Part shown: positions 1 through 12,241 of the stretch, one piece after another
Layout of the letters: every line of letters starts with the position of its first letter
How positions within the stretch are numbered: position 1 is the stretch's first letter
Assembly (NCBI RefSeq): GCF_030818075.1
Contig: NZ_JAUSZZ010000001.1
Span: forward strand, 3,100,001 to 3,164,000
DNA length: 64,000 nt
DNA from: Microbacterium proteolyticum
GTDB taxonomy: Bacteria; Actinomycetota; Actinomycetes; Actinomycetales; Microbacteriaceae
Direction: 5' to 3'
Made by a program: the position numbers and the translations under genes
Notes under the pieces: generated by a model
What the model was told of the DNA's origin: nothing
Database searches by the model: none
Seen by the model: the letters and a program-made list of their open reading frames with translations, nothing else

Positions 1-351
1 GGTGACGCGGGCACCGGGACCGATCTCGGTCACGACGGGCGCGGGGACCTGAGCGGCGGATGCCGTTCGGACGCGCGTGATGGCGGCGTCGAGGGCCGAG
101 CGGATCTCGGGAGCGAGGTCGCGGACCGCCTCGTCGAGGTGGTCGGCCGGAACCCGGATGGCATGGTCGCTCACCCGGTCGAATCGCGCGGCCTGCTCGC
201 GGAGAGCATCCTCGCCGCGGTGGGCCACATCGTCGACGAGACGTGCGGCCGTGGCGAGGGCCTCGTCGCGCGCGGCATCGGCGCGCGGCACCGTGGCGAG
301 GAGCTCGGCCGGCGAGAGCACGCGGCCGCGGAGATCGATCGTGCGGAGCAT
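1..351 (-). CDS. hisD: Histidinol dehydrogenase, N-terminal part (runs off the left edge)
   Basis: HisD is the NAD-dependent enzyme that oxidises L-histidinol to L-histidine, the last step of histidine synthesis in the cytoplasm. Only the first 117 codons are present; the gene continues beyond base 1. The protein begins MLRTIDLRGRVLSPAELLA and continues with the alternating Arg/Glu/Asp-rich helices typical of HisD N-termini, including RGEDALREQAARFD near residue 46. The zinc-binding and catalytic residues lie in the missing part, so activity cannot be judged. The ATG at 349-351 follows GGAG and a TAACCT hexamer six bases upstream. The rest of a his operon cannot be seen. Confidence 0.85.
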   Translation of the reverse strand, partial: MLRTIDLRGRVLSPAELLATVPRADAARDEALATAARLVDDVAHRGEDALREQAARFDRVSDHAIRVPADHLDEAVRDLAPEIRSALDAAITRVRTASAAQVPAPVVTEIGPGARVT

Positions 352-357
352 GGCTCC

Positions 358-363
358 AGGTTA
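358..363 (-). promoter_or_regulatory. Candidate -10 hexamer of hisD
   Basis: On the minus strand TAACCT is followed by six bases (GGAGCC) and then the hisD ATG. This is the TANNNT-N6-start spacing expected when transcription starts at the start codon, although GGAG within the gap could also act as a ribosome binding site. No clear -35 is visible. Confidence 0.4.
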
Positions 364-615
364 CCGGCCGCGTCCGCGCGGCCTCGCGCCGGACGGGCGG
401 CTTCCAGACGGTGCACAGCCGGTGCAGAACCCGCGCGGGTCGTCTCGTCGTCGACGCGGTGTCGGGACCTCGGACCCCTCGCCATCAGACTGACGATGCG
501 GACGTCGAGGACGACGACGCGACAGGGCACCTGGCGCGGACCGTGCGAGCCGGGCGCCTCCCCTGCCGGCGTCTAACCACGATCAGCGCGGAACGACCCG
601 GGCACGTCGACGCAC

Positions 616-652
616 CCGCGAGCCGCCCACCCGAGGAGCGGGCGGCTCGCGG
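616..652 (-). terminator. Hairpin downstream of the 659-1918 gene
   Basis: The arms CCGCGAGCCGCCC (616-628) and GGGCGGCTCGCGG (640-652) pair over 13 bp around an 11-base loop, just past the stop of the membrane-protein gene. There is no T-tract, so this is a hairpin-only terminator candidate. Confidence 0.5.
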
Positions 653-658
653 ACGGGG

Positions 659-1918
659 TCAGCCGCGCGTGACGCCCGACACGTCGTGCAGGTAGCCGAT
701 GCGGCCGTCGTCGTGGCGCACCACGAAGGTCTCCCCGCGGTCCTCGACGACGAGCGCCCACGCGGTGGGACCGATGCGGAAGATGGGCGTTCCGTAATCG
801 TCGACGATCTCGCGCTCCTCCGGGGCGAGCGCCCAGAACGCCTGCGCGTGCGCGTGGTCGCGGTCGTCACGGCGGTCCTGGGCCGCGTGCTCGCCCCCAC
901 GGTTCCCGTCGCCGCGGTCATCCCCACCGTCCTCGTCGACGTGCTGCTCGTCGAGGCGGAATTCGTCACGGCGCAGGTCGTCGTCCCGCTGCTCCGCCCG
1001 CAGCGGCGCGAACACGTCGGTGTCGTTCTCGTCATCCGTATGCGCGGGGAGGACCGACGTGCGCGGCGCCGACTCCTCGCGAGAGAGGTCGGTCGAGCCG
1101 GTGTAGCTGCCCGGCGTCAGCGCGTCGGAATCGGCGGCGACGGCGTGCCCCTCCCCCGTACGCACGACCCCGTGCTTCTCCGCGCCGTCACGCGGAGTGC
1201 GCGGGGTCCGCGGACGCGCGACGACCGGTCGGATCGGGCGGGCATTGCGGTGCGCGGGGACCTCGTCGCGACCGCGGAAGTCCTGCGCGAACGGCGGGAT
1301 GAGCGGCCCGAAAACGGTGAGGACGACACCGGCGAGCATCAGCACAGCCTCGACCCAGATGACCCATGACCGCGTCCAGATCCCGGTCTCGTCGAACACG
1401 ACGACGGTGTCCCACACCCACGAGATCCACACCAGCGCAGAAACGGTGAAGGCGACCGATGCGAACTGGTCGATGCCGAGCGAGCCGACGCGGCGGATGC
1501 CCTGCGGTGAGAGGCGGCGGAGCACGAGCAGGCCGACCGCGACGGTGGGCAGGGCGATGGTGGAGATCCACCACAGCCCCGACAGCCACACGTTCGCGCC
1601 GCCGACGAGAACACCCGAGGGCGAGTCGAGGATGTTCGTTCGGAAGAACGAGACCAAGAAGGCGACCACCCAGATGCCGAGCAACGACACCTCGCGGACG
1701 GAGAACGGTCCGACGCCGTACTGCGGGAGGTCGGCGGACCGCAGGTCGTGGTGGTCGCGCGCACCGGCGTTGGCGTGCGCGGACGCCGGCACCGATCGGT
1801 GCTCGTCGGCGGGCACGGACGACACGGGTCGATCATGAGCGGACGTCGCGGACACGGGGGTGTCCGGACGTTCACGATCGGCGGAGGTCATTCCGTCGTG
1901 GGGGTTCTGATCGGTCAC
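659..1918 (-). CDS. Conserved actinobacterial membrane protein of unknown function
   Basis: I do not recognise a named family. The 419-residue product has a hydrophilic N-terminus of about 70 residues, four predicted membrane helices at roughly 75-92, 110-133, 151-174 and 184-208, then a charged low-complexity stretch rich in Asp, Arg and His (about 210-345). A folded-looking C-terminus of about 75 residues contains FWALAPEEREIVDDYG and VRHDDGRIGYLHDVSG. It may be an envelope protein whose soluble tail faces the cytoplasm. The GTG start at 1918 has a good AAAGGA ribosome binding site; an internal ATG at 1890 is an alternative. It lies about 95 bases downstream of dnaE in the same direction. 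Confidence 0.75.
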   Translation of the reverse strand: MTDQNPHDGMTSADRERPDTPVSATSAHDRPVSSVPADEHRSVPASAHANAGARDHHDLRSADLPQYGVGPFSVREVSLLGIWVVAFLVSFFRTNILDSPSGVLVGGANVWLSGLWWISTIALPTVAVGLLVLRRLSPQGIRRVGSLGIDQFASVAFTVSALVWISWVWDTVVVFDETGIWTRSWVIWVEAVLMLAGVVLTVFGPLIPPFAQDFRGRDEVPAHRNARPIRPVVARPRTPRTPRDGAEKHGVVRTGEGHAVAADSDALTPGSYTGSTDLSREESAPRTSVLPAHTDDENDTDVFAPLRAEQRDDDLRRDEFRLDEQHVDEDGGDDRGDGNRGGEHAAQDRRDDRDHAHAQAFWALAPEEREIVDDYGTPIFRIGPTAWALVVEDRGETFVVRHDDGRIGYLHDVSGVTRG

Positions 1919-2013
1919 GATGATCCTTTCACCAGGGCGCCGCAGCGCCTGGTCATCCTAATCACGGGCTGTTCAGCATCCGCTGGGGTTGCAGCGCCCC
2001 GGGAGGGGGCGGG

Positions 2014-5527
<3,514 letters not shown>

Positions 5528-5533
5528 GAGTCG

Positions 5534-5539
5534 AGTCTA
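5534..5539 (-). promoter_or_regulatory. Candidate -10 hexamer of dnaE
   Basis: On the minus strand TAGACT is followed by six bases (CGACTC) and the GTG that opens dnaE. No ribosome binding site lies between them, so a leaderless transcript is likely. Confidence 0.5.
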
Positions 5540-5610
5540 CGTTTCGCCTCCGACATCGCTCCCCGGACGCTCGGTGCGGATGCCCCTCACCTCTGCGCGC
5601 GCGACTCGGC

Positions 5611-5616
5611 TACGGT
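5611..5616 (+). promoter_or_regulatory. Candidate -10 hexamer of the NUDIX gene
   Basis: TACGGT is followed by six bases (GAGGCC) and the GTG start at 5623. This fits leaderless transcription divergent from dnaE. Confidence 0.4.
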
Positions 5617-5622
5617 GAGGCC

Positions 5623-6099
5623 GTGCCCACTCCTGATTTCGTGCTCGAACTCCGCCGTCACGTCGGCACCCGTCCGCTGCCGCTCGTGGGGGTCACGGCG
5701 GTGATCGTCCGCGAGGGCGAGGTGCTCCTCGGTCGCCGCAGCGACAACGGCCGCCTCACCCCCGTCACGGGCATCGTCGACCCCGGCGAAGAGCCCGCCG
5801 ACGCCGCCGTGCGAGAAGCGGAGGAAGAGGCCGGGGTGCGCATCCGCGCGGAGAGGCTCGCGTGGGTGCACCAGATTCCGCGGGTCACGTACGACAACGG
5901 TGATCAGAGCGACTACCTGGACCTCACCTTCCTGTGCCGCTGGATCTCCGGCGACCCGCTGCCCGTGGACGGAGAGATGACCGAGGTCGGATGGCATCCC
6001 GTCTCGGACGTGCCGCACATCTTGGATGCCGAGATGGCGGAGCGCGTGCGAGCAGCCCTCCAGGACGGCCCCGCGCGCTTCGCCCAGCGAGACGACTGA
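5623..6099 (+). CDS. NUDIX hydrolase
   Basis: This is a 158-residue cytoplasmic hydrolase of nucleoside-diphosphate-linked substrates. The Nudix box is complete: G50, E56, R64-E65, E68-E69 and G71 fit the GX5EX7REUXEEXGU pattern and supply the metal-binding glutamates. The core is preceded by VGVTAVIVREGEVLLGRR, a typical first strand pair. The substrate cannot be told from sequence; ADP-ribose pyrophosphatase or a MutT-like house-cleaning role are both possible. The GTG start is placed by the upstream TACGGT and by the protein beginning PTPDFVLELR. It is divergent from dnaE and convergent with rluA. Confidence 0.88.
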   Translation: MPTPDFVLELRRHVGTRPLPLVGVTAVIVREGEVLLGRRSDNGRLTPVTGIVDPGEEPADAAVREAEEEAGVRIRAERLAWVHQIPRVTYDNGDQSDYLDLTFLCRWISGDPLPVDGEMTEVGWHPVSDVPHILDAEMAERVRAALQDGPARFAQRDD

Positions 6100-6147
6100 G
6101 CACCGCACCGCGGGTGCACGTCCTCGACGGTCCGACGCGTGCGGCGC

Positions 6148-7071
6148 TCAGATGCCGTCTTCGAGCACCTCGAGCGCGTGGGACAGATCGGGCGGGTAGG
6201 GCGACTCGAACGAGACCCACTCCCCCGTCCCGGGGTGCGTGAAGGCGAGACGGTGCGCGTGCAGCCACTGCCGGGTCAGCCCGAGACGGGCCGACAGCGT
6301 GGGATCGGCGCCGTACAGCGGGTCGCCCGCGCACGGGTGGCGGTGTGCGGCCATGTGCACGCGGATCTGGTGGGTGCGACCGGTCTCGAGGTGGATCTCG
6401 AGCAGCGACGCGCGCGGGAACGCCTCGAGCGTCTCGTAGTGCGTCACCGAGTCCTTGCCGTCGGGGGTGACGGCGAACTTCCAGGAGTGATGCGGATGCC
6501 GCCCGATCGGGGCGTCGATGGTCCCCGCCAGCGGGTCGGGATGGCCCTGCACGACCGCGTGGTAGATCTTGTCGACCTCGCGCTCTTTGAAGGCGCTCTT
6601 GAGCAGCGTGTACGCCCGCTCCGTCTTGGCCACGACCATCAGCCCGCTGGTGCCCGCGTCTAGGCGGTGCACGATGCCGCGGCGCTCGGCCGGGCCGCTC
6701 GTCGCGATGCGGAATCCCGCGGCGGCCAGGGCTCCGAGGACTGTGGGTCCCTCCCACCCGAGGGAGGGGTGCGCGGCGACGAAAGCGGGCTTGTCGACCA
6801 CCACGATGTCGTCGTCGTCGTGCACGATCCCGAGGTCGGGTACCTCGACCGGCACGACCTCCGGGTCGCGCTTGGGCTCCCACTCCACCGTCAGCCACGC
6901 GCCCGCGCGGAGGCGGTCGGAGCGGCCGGCGGTGCGACCGTCGACGCTGACTCCCCCGGCGTCGGCGACCTCGGCCGCGAAGGTGCGCGAGAATCCGAGC
7001 ATCTTCGCCAGCGCCTGGTCGATGCGTGTTCCTTCGAGCCCGTCGGGGACGGGCAGACTCCGCGACTCCAT
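6148..7071 (-). CDS. RluA-family 23S rRNA pseudouridine synthase
   Basis: This enzyme isomerises specific uridines in rRNA to pseudouridine. The 307-residue protein has an N-terminal S4 RNA-binding segment (about 14-65: [23 protein letters not shown]) and the catalytic domain with [12 protein letters not shown], in which D138 is the family's catalytic aspartate. RluD is the closest named member I can suggest, since it often sits beside lspA. The ATG at 7069-7071 is chosen because it comes one base after the lspA stop; a longer frame to 7128 would overlap lspA. It ends the minus-strand division operon. Confidence 0.9.
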   Translation of the reverse strand: MESRSLPVPDGLEGTRIDQALAKMLGFSRTFAAEVADAGGVSVDGRTAGRSDRLRAGAWLTVEWEPKRDPEVVPVEVPDLGIVHDDDDIVVVDKPAFVAAHPSLGWEGPTVLGALAAAGFRIATSGPAERRGIVHRLDAGTSGLMVVAKTERAYTLLKSAFKEREVDKIYHAVVQGHPDPLAGTIDAPIGRHPHHSWKFAVTPDGKDSVTHYETLEAFPRASLLEIHLETGRTHQIRVHMAAHRHPCAGDPLYGADPTLSARLGLTRQWLHAHRLAFTHPGTGEWVSFESPYPPDLSHALEVLEDGI

Positions 7072-7072
7072 G

Positions 7073-7651
7073 TCAGCGGGCTCCCGGGCCGGGCGACGCC
7101 TCGATTTCGCCGTCGGCCGCGGCCGCACGGGAGGCCCGCGTCTCGCGCGTGCCGTCGATGCGGAGCCCAGCGAGCACGAGGATCGCGACCGAGATCATCA
7201 TGGAGACGATGAACACGTCGGCGACGTTGTAGATCGCGGGCATCATCCAGGGCGTCGAGATGAAGTCGACCACGTGACCCACCGGGAAGCCCGGCTCCCG
7301 GATGAGACGGTCGGTGAGGTTGCCCAGCACACCCCCGAGGAGGAGGCCCAGGACGACGGCCCACAGCCGCGAGCGGACACGCCGCACCGCGAGGAAGACG
7401 ATCACGCCGGCGACGACCGCCAGCGCGATGGTGAAGACCCACGTCACGCCCTCGCCGAGCGAGAAAGCCGCACCGGGATTGCGGACGAGGTAGAACTGCA
7501 GCGCGTCGCCGAGGACCGGGACGACGCGCTCCGGGGGGAGGTTGTCGATGGCGACGGTCTTCGCCAACTGGTCGGCGGCCAGCACCAGCATCGCGAGGAT
7601 CGCGATGACGATGCCGGCCGCCGCCGGACGCAGAGGAGATCGACTGCGCAA
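7073..7651 (-). CDS. lspA: Lipoprotein signal peptidase (signal peptidase II)
   Basis: LspA is the membrane aspartyl protease that removes signal peptides from prolipoproteins. The 192-residue protein has four hydrophobic segments and both catalytic aspartates, D114 in GNLTDRL and D145 in [23 protein letters not shown] is also typical. The start appears to be TTG at 7649-7651, just after the divIVA stop and preceded by AGGA. The C-terminus carries about 30 extra polar residues. It is tightly linked to rluA, an arrangement found in many bacteria. Confidence 0.92.
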   Translation of the reverse strand: MRSRSPLRPAAAGIVIAILAMLVLAADQLAKTVAIDNLPPERVVPVLGDALQFYLVRNPGAAFSLGEGVTWVFTIALAVVAGVIVFLAVRRVRSRLWAVVLGLLLGGVLGNLTDRLIREPGFPVGHVVDFISTPWMMPAIYNVADVFIVSMMISVAILVLAGLRIDGTRETRASRAAAADGEIEASPGPGAR

Positions 7652-7660
7652 AGAGTGGTC

Positions 7661-8275
7661 CTACAGGCCGATCGCCGACACCGGCGTCGAGCCCGAGGAC
7701 GTCGCGGTGGTGTCGAGGTCGCGGAGCTGACCCTCGATGTAGGAACGCAGCTGCGAGCGGTAGTCGCGCTCGAAGTTGCGGAGCTCGGTGATGCGGCCCT
7801 CGAGCGTGGTGCGCTCCTTCTCGAGGCGGGCGCGCTCTTCGCGGCCCTTCTGCTCGGCTTCGGCGACGATGGACGCCGCCTGCGCCTGGGCCTCGCTGAT
7901 GAGCTGGTCGCGCTGCGCGCGGCCCTCGGCCACGTGCTCGTCGTGCAGGCGCTGGGCGAGCTCGATGATGCCCGCGCTCTGCGCGGCCGGCTCCAGGTCG
8001 GGGGTCGACTTCGACACGACGGGAGCGGGGGTCTCTTCGACGGCGGGCTCTGCCGTCGCGGGCGCCTCGGCGGCGGGCGCCTCGGCGGCCGGGGTGGCTT
8101 CGCCGGACTCGTAGGCCGCGAGCTTGGCCTTCAGCTCTTCGTTCTCGGCGATGGTCTTGCGCCACTCGACGACGATCTCGTCGAGGAAGTCGTCGACCTC
8201 ATCGGGGTCGAAGCCCTCCTTGAAGCGCACGTGCTGGAACTGCTTGGTGACGACGTCATCGGGGGTCAGTGCCAT
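7661..8275 (-). CDS. divIVA: DivIVA/Wag31 polar growth and division protein
   Basis: Wag31/DivIVA is a coiled-coil scaffold that binds curved membrane at cell poles and directs apical wall synthesis in actinobacteria. The 204-residue protein starts MALTPDDVVTKQFQHVRF and FDPDEVDDFLDEIVVEW, the conserved lipid-binding DivIVA head. An Ala/Pro/Glu/Val linker follows (about 70-105), then a long coiled coil from about 115. In mycobacteria the linker region is phosphorylated by PASTA kinases; one such kinase is encoded at 28436-30388. The ATG at 8275 matches the conserved head; a longer frame would add unrelated residues. Confidence 0.93.
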   Translation of the reverse strand: MALTPDDVVTKQFQHVRFKEGFDPDEVDDFLDEIVVEWRKTIAENEELKAKLAAYESGEATPAAEAPAAEAPATAEPAVEETPAPVVSKSTPDLEPAAQSAGIIELAQRLHDEHVAEGRAQRDQLISEAQAQAASIVAEAEQKGREERARLEKERTTLEGRITELRNFERDYRSQLRSYIEGQLRDLDTTATSSGSTPVSAIGL

Positions 8276-8352
8276 GGTGATTCCTCTTTCGAGAGCTCTG
8301 AGTAGAAAGGCATGTGGTGTCGCACCGGGGCTCACCGCTTCGGAACAGCATA

Positions 8353-8397
8353 GTCGCCGCCCTTCGTCGGTGTCGAAGACGGGCGAAGGGCGGCGAC
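8353..8397 (-). terminator. Strong hairpin between yggT and divIVA
   Basis: The arms GTCGCCGCCCTTCG (8353-8366) and CGAAGGGCGGCGAC (8384-8397) pair perfectly over 14 bp, directly after the yggT stop. There is no T-tract. It may end or attenuate transcription of the upstream division genes, so divIVA may have its own promoter. Confidence 0.55.
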
Positions 8398-8404
8398 GCG
8401 AAGG

Positions 8405-8707
8405 TCAGGCGGCCGCGAGGGACCGCGTGACGCTCAACAGCAGGAAGCAGACGAACATCACGATCGCGAAACCGAAATCGATCGCGATGCCCCCGATGCG
8501 CAGGGGCGGGATGACGCGGCGAATCAGCTTGATGGGCGGGTCCGTCACGGTGTAGATGATCTCGGCCAGCACCAGGGTGACACCGCGCGGACGCCACTCC
8601 CGGTTGAACATCGGGATGTACTCGAGCACGAGGCGGGCGAGCAGGATCACGATGTAGATGAACAGGATCGTGCTGAGGATGGAGCCGATCAGGCTCACGA
8701 CGGCCAC
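8405..8707 (-). CDS. YggT family membrane protein
   Basis: This 100-residue protein has two hydrophobic helices (about 5-30 and 73-95) around a short loop with TDPPIKLIRRVIPPLR, the signature stretch of YggT proteins. YggT is found next to sepF in most Gram-positive dcw regions and is thought to have a division- or envelope-related role, but no biochemical activity is established. The GTG start at 8705-8707 lies six bases after sepF, showing cotranscription. Confidence 0.88.
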   Translation of the reverse strand: MAVVSLIGSILSTILFIYIVILLARLVLEYIPMFNREWRPRGVTLVLAEIIYTVTDPPIKLIRRVIPPLRIGGIAIDFGFAIVMFVCFLLLSVTRSLAAA

Positions 8708-8713
8708 GGCGCG

Positions 8714-9187
8714 TTACTGGGACGCGAAGGGCGCGACCTCGGGGTCGGCCTGCGCGATCGCACCGTCGCCGGAGACGGCGATGTTCTCGGGCGAGAGCAG
8801 GAAGACCTTGCTCGTCACCCGCTCGATGCGGCCGTACAGTCCGAGCGAGAGTCCGCTCGCGAAGTCGATCAGACGGCGCGCGTCGGCGTCGCTCATCTGC
8901 GACAGGTTGATGATGACCGGGATCCCCTCGCGGAAGTTCTCGGCGATCGTCTGCGCGTCGCGGTACTGCTTCGGGTGCACCGTGAGGATCTCGCTCACGG
9001 GACCCGCGGTGGGCTGGCGCACCACGGCGGGCCGGTGCAGCGGGGTCACCGGCGCGGCCTTCTCGACGGGAGCAGCAGTCTGCGTGGGCTGCTTGCGCGC
9101 GATGGGCTGCGGCGCTGTCTCCTCATAGGTCTCTTCCTCGTCGGCGAGGCCCAGGTACACCATCGTTTTCTTGAGGGGGTTCGACAT
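8714..9187 (-). CDS. sepF: SepF, FtsZ-binding membrane anchor
   Basis: SepF polymerises on the membrane and tethers FtsZ; it replaces FtsA in actinobacteria. The 157-residue protein has an N-terminal amphipathic segment ([19 protein letters not shown]), a variable Pro/Ala linker (about 25-60), and the globular SepF domain (about 65-145) with [30 protein letters not shown] and VFLLSPENI. These are the expected conserved blocks. It lies between yggS and yggT, downstream of ftsZ. Confidence 0.94.
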   Translation of the reverse strand: MSNPLKKTMVYLGLADEEETYEETAPQPIARKQPTQTAAPVEKAAPVTPLHRPAVVRQPTAGPVSEILTVHPKQYRDAQTIAENFREGIPVIINLSQMSDADARRLIDFASGLSLGLYGRIERVTSKVFLLSPENIAVSGDGAIAQADPEVAPFASQ

Positions 9188-9218
9188 CGCATCCTCCGTT
9201 CGCTCGTCTGGTCCGAGG

Positions 9219-9902
9219 CTAGTCGCGCGGGGGCCTCGGGCCGGTGATTGCGGAGCCGATCCGCAGGTGTGTCGCGCCCATCGCGATGGCTTCCGGGAAA
9301 TCGCCGGTCATCCCTGCCGAGATCCACCGCGCGTCGGGGTCCACCGCACGCACGACGTCGGCCGACCGGCGAAGTCGCTCGAAGGCCCGGGCGGGCTCCT
9401 CGTCGAGGGGGGCGACCGCCATCACGCCGCGCAGACGCAACCCCGACAGCCCCGAGACGTGCACGGCGAGCTCGTCGACACCCCCGGGCGCGACGCCTCC
9501 GCGGCCGCTGTCATCGGTGAGGTTGACCTGCAGCAGCACGTCCAGCACCCCCTCGCCGTCGGCGGCGTCCAGCGCGTCGGCGATGCGCGCGCGGTCGACC
9601 GAATGCACGGCATCCGCGGCCGCCCGGACGGCACGGGCTTTGTTCGTCTGCGCCTGACCGATGAAGTGCCAGGTGAGATCCGGGATGCCGGCCAGCTCCG
9701 CGCGCTTGGCGGTGAGCTCCTGCTGGCGGTTCTCGCCCACGTGACGCACGCCGAGGGCGTGGAGATCGCGCACGAGGGACGCGGGGTGGAACTTCGTCAC
9801 GACGATGCGGGTGATGTCGGCGACGTCGCGGTGCGCCGCGCGGGCGGCATCCCGGATGCGCTCATCGACGGCGGCGAGCCGGTCGGCCAGGGCGGTGTCC
9901 AT
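9219..9902 (-). CDS. YggS/PROSC family pyridoxal-phosphate homeostasis protein
   Basis: This 227-residue protein is a single-domain PLP-binding barrel without known enzymatic activity. The family carries PLP and affects B6 and amino-acid homeostasis. The PLP lysine is K37 in [10 protein letters not shown], followed by [24 protein letters not shown] and [13 protein letters not shown], all typical blocks. In many actinobacteria a laccase-domain gene (yfiH) lies between ftsZ and this gene; here it is absent. The ATG at 9900-9902 follows ftsZ by about 70 bases with a hairpin between. Confidence 0.92.
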   Translation of the reverse strand: MDTALADRLAAVDERIRDAARAAHRDVADITRIVVTKFHPASLVRDLHALGVRHVGENRQQELTAKRAELAGIPDLTWHFIGQAQTNKARAVRAAADAVHSVDRARIADALDAADGEGVLDVLLQVNLTDDSGRGGVAPGGVDELAVHVSGLSGLRLRGVMAVAPLDEEPARAFERLRRSADVVRAVDPDARWISAGMTGDFPEAIAMGATHLRIGSAITGPRPPRD

Positions 9903-9922
9903 GCTGCTCCTTCGACGACGAG

Positions 9923-9950
9923 AGCGGGCCCGGTGGAGACCGGACCCGCT
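9923..9950 (-). terminator. Hairpin after ftsZ
   Basis: AGCGGGCCCGGT (9923-9934) and ACCGGACCCGCT (9939-9950) form a 12-bp stem with one mismatch in the 70-base gap between ftsZ and yggS. It may partly terminate ftsZ transcripts. There is no T-tract in the direction of the operon. Confidence 0.4.
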
Positions 9951-9973
9951 TTCGACGGTGAGATCGTGCGTGC

Positions 9974-11161
9974 TTACTTCAGGAAGTCCGGCACGTCGAG
10001 GTCGTCGTCGGCGTAGCCGCTGTCGTACGAGGTCTCGGGAACGCGCGCGGCCACCGGAGCCGGCTCCGGGCGACGCTCGGGGGCGCGCTCGGCGGCGGTC
10101 TTCTGCTCCTCGGCGGCGTCCAGGTCACGGGCGACGTCGTCGGCCGGGATGGCCGGGAGCACCGGAGTGGATGCCGGGCGCTGCGCCCCCACGGGATCGA
10201 TTCGCAGCGACGGCTCGCCCCCGTCGAAGCCGGCGGCGATGACGGTGACGCGCACCTCGTCGCCGAGGGTGTCGTCGATGACCGTTCCGAAGATGATGTT
10301 GGCTTCGGGGTGGGCCGCTTCCTTGACGAGCTGAGCGGCGTCGTTGATCTCGAAGATGCCGAGGTTCGAACCGCCCTGGATGGACAGCAGCACGCCGTGC
10401 GCACCCTCGATCGACGCCTCGAGCAGCGGGGATTCGACGGCGAGCTCGGCGGCCTTGATGGCACGGTCGGCGCCGCGCGCGGAACCGATGCCCATGAGCG
10501 CCGACCCCGCGCCCTGCATCACGCTCTTGACGTCGGCGAAGTCGAGGTTGATGAGACCCGGGGTGGTGATGAGGTCGGTGATGCCCTGCACACCGGCGAG
10601 CAGCACCTGGTCGGCGGTGGCGAACGCCTCGATCATCGAGATGCCGCGGTCGCTGATCTCGAGCAGCCGGTCGTTGGGGACGACGATGAGGGTGTCGACC
10701 TCTTCCTTCAGACGCCCGACGCCGGCCTCGGCCTGGCTCTGACGGCGGCGACCCTCGAACGAGAAGGGCTTGGTCACGACACCGATGGTGAGGGCGCCGA
10801 TCGACTTGGCGATCTTCGCCACCACCGGCGCGCCGCCCGTGCCGGTGCCACCGCCCTCGCCCGCGGTGACGAAGACCATGTCGGCGCCGCGCAGGGCCTC
10901 CTCGATCTCCTCCGCGTGGTCTTCGGCGGCGCGACGGCCGACCTCGGGGTCGGCACCTGCGCCGAGACCCCGGGTGAGCTCGCGCCCCACGTCGAGCTTG
11001 ACGTCGGCGTCGCTCATGAGCAGCGCCTGCGCGTCGGTGTTGATCGCGATGAACTCCACGCCGCGCAGGCCGAGCTCGATCATGCGGTTGACGGCGTTGA
11101 CGCCGCCCCCGCCCACACCGACGACCTTGATCACGGCGAGGTAGTTCTGGTTGTGGCTCAT
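9974..11161 (-). CDS. ftsZ: Cell division GTPase FtsZ
   Basis: FtsZ is the tubulin-like GTPase that forms the division ring. The 395-residue protein has the GTP-binding GGGTGTG at 103-109, the T3 loop region [10 protein letters not shown], and the catalytic T7 loop in [12 protein letters not shown]. After about residue 315 there is an acidic, disordered linker and then the C-terminal peptide [10 protein letters not shown], the contact site for SepF. The ATG at 11161 has a GGAGG ribosome binding site. The gene has a 150-base upstream spacer with an AT-rich dyad (11218-11238), so it probably has its own promoter besides operon readthrough. Confidence 0.97.
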   Translation of the reverse strand: MSHNQNYLAVIKVVGVGGGGVNAVNRMIELGLRGVEFIAINTDAQALLMSDADVKLDVGRELTRGLGAGADPEVGRRAAEDHAEEIEEALRGADMVFVTAGEGGGTGTGGAPVVAKIAKSIGALTIGVVTKPFSFEGRRRQSQAEAGVGRLKEEVDTLIVVPNDRLLEISDRGISMIEAFATADQVLLAGVQGITDLITTPGLINLDFADVKSVMQGAGSALMGIGSARGADRAIKAAELAVESPLLEASIEGAHGVLLSIQGGSNLGIFEINDAAQLVKEAAHPEANIIFGTVIDDTLGDEVRVTVIAAGFDGGEPSLRIDPVGAQRPASTPVLPAIPADDVARDLDAAEEQKTAAERAPERRPEPAPVAARVPETSYDSGYADDDLDVPDFLK

Positions 11162-11195
11162 GCCGGCCTCCGTTTGTCCCCGAACCCGAAACTCT

Positions 11196-11250
11196 AAACC
11201 TCATGTTGAGGGTTAAAGAATTGCCCGGTATGCAATTCCTTAGCTCGAAG
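11196..11250 (-). promoter_or_regulatory. Candidate ftsZ promoter/operator region
   Basis: This stretch is markedly more AT-rich than its surroundings. It contains GAATTGC (11218-11224) and GCAATTC (11232-11238), a 7+7 bp perfect dyad with a 7-base centre, and a second imperfect dyad around AACCTCATGTTGAGGGTT (11197-11214). It lies 50-75 bases upstream of the ftsZ start. A regulator-binding site or promoter is plausible; no clear -35/-10 pair can be assigned. Confidence 0.45.
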
Positions 11251-11312
11251 GTAGGTGGCGGATCCGACCCCGCCCGCCCGACACGCGGCGTGTTCGATAT
11301 TCGCGTCGAAGA

Positions 11313-12239
11313 TCAGCGCACGACACCAGCGTCGGGCGAGGTGACGTCGTACTCCTTGGCGCGATCGGGAGGGCTCTTCTGCATGAGGCGGTCCAGCACG
11401 ACCGCCTTCTCAGCCGATCGGTCGGCACTGCCCCAGACGACCGTCGATCCCGACGCACCGAGCGTGAGGGTCACGTCGTCCGGAGTGGATGCCGAGACCC
11501 CGGTCACCTGCGAACGCACGGCATCGGGAAGGGCACGCATGACCCGGCCGGCCGCGTGGAACGCCGCGGAGTCGGTCCCCTCCGCGATGTCGAGCACCGG
11601 CTGCCCCGCCGGCGCGTCGGGCGTGGTCGATAACGCGACGCCGGCGGCATCCACCACCGTGAAGCCGGCTGCGGTCTGCATCGCGCCGATCGGCGTGCGT
11701 TCGACGATGTTCACGACGAGGTCGTGCGGCGGCCGGGCCTCGAGGGTGTACGACTCCACGAGCGGGAAGCGGACGAGCGCGGCCTTCACCTCGCTGTCGT
11801 CGACGAGGGCGAGCGGGGTTCCGAGCTGACCGCTCAGCGCGTCGGTGACGGCGCCGGCATCGAGCTGTGCGGTTCCGACCACGTCGATGCGCTCGAGGGC
11901 GAAGAGCGGGCTGTACGCCGCACCGGCCGTGCCGACCACGGTGACCAGGAGCGCGGCGCCCACGCCGATCCAGATGTTGCGGCGCCGGCGGCTGCGCACC
12001 GTGAAACGCTTGACCTCGGCCGACAGGGCGCGCCGACGCGCCCGTGAGGCGCGCAGCACATCACGGAGCCTCGCACCCTCGAGGGGCGGCTCGGTCGCGG
12101 TATCCGTCGTCGCACGCGTGAGCGGCGTCACCGGAGCCGTCTGCTCGGCGGCGACCGGATCCCGCGGCGCCGGACGCTCGACCCGCGGGACCGGCCGGAC
12201 GGACTCCGGCTGCTGCGGCAGGGGCGAAGGCCGCTTCAC
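11313..12239 (-). CDS. ftsQ: Cell division protein FtsQ
   Basis: FtsQ is a bitopic divisome protein with an extracytoplasmic POTRA domain. The 308-residue product has a long Pro/Arg-rich cytoplasmic N-terminus (about 1-85), one membrane helix (about 90-112, IWIGVGAALLVTVVGTAG) and then ERIDVVGTAQLDAGAVTDAL, the start of the POTRA domain. The FtsQ-type beta domain that follows contains VESYTLEARPPHDLVVNIVE. The GTG start at 12237-12239 comes two bases after the murC stop. Confidence 0.92.
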   Translation of the reverse strand: MKRPSPLPQQPESVRPVPRVERPAPRDPVAAEQTAPVTPLTRATTDTATEPPLEGARLRDVLRASRARRRALSAEVKRFTVRSRRRRNIWIGVGAALLVTVVGTAGAAYSPLFALERIDVVGTAQLDAGAVTDALSGQLGTPLALVDDSEVKAALVRFPLVESYTLEARPPHDLVVNIVERTPIGAMQTAAGFTVVDAAGVALSTTPDAPAGQPVLDIAEGTDSAAFHAAGRVMRALPDAVRSQVTGVSASTPDDVTLTLGASGSTVVWGSADRSAEKAVVLDRLMQKSPPDRAKEYDVTSPDAGVVR

Positions 12240-12241
12240 GC

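Larger units (their letters stand above)
352..658. other. Spacer between hisD and the 419-residue membrane protein gene
   Basis: This 307-base stretch holds the hisD promoter region at its left end and a strong hairpin (616-652) beyond the end of the membrane-protein gene. No coding frame in it resembles a protein family. The open frames across it look like ordinary high-GC chance frames. Confidence 0.5.
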
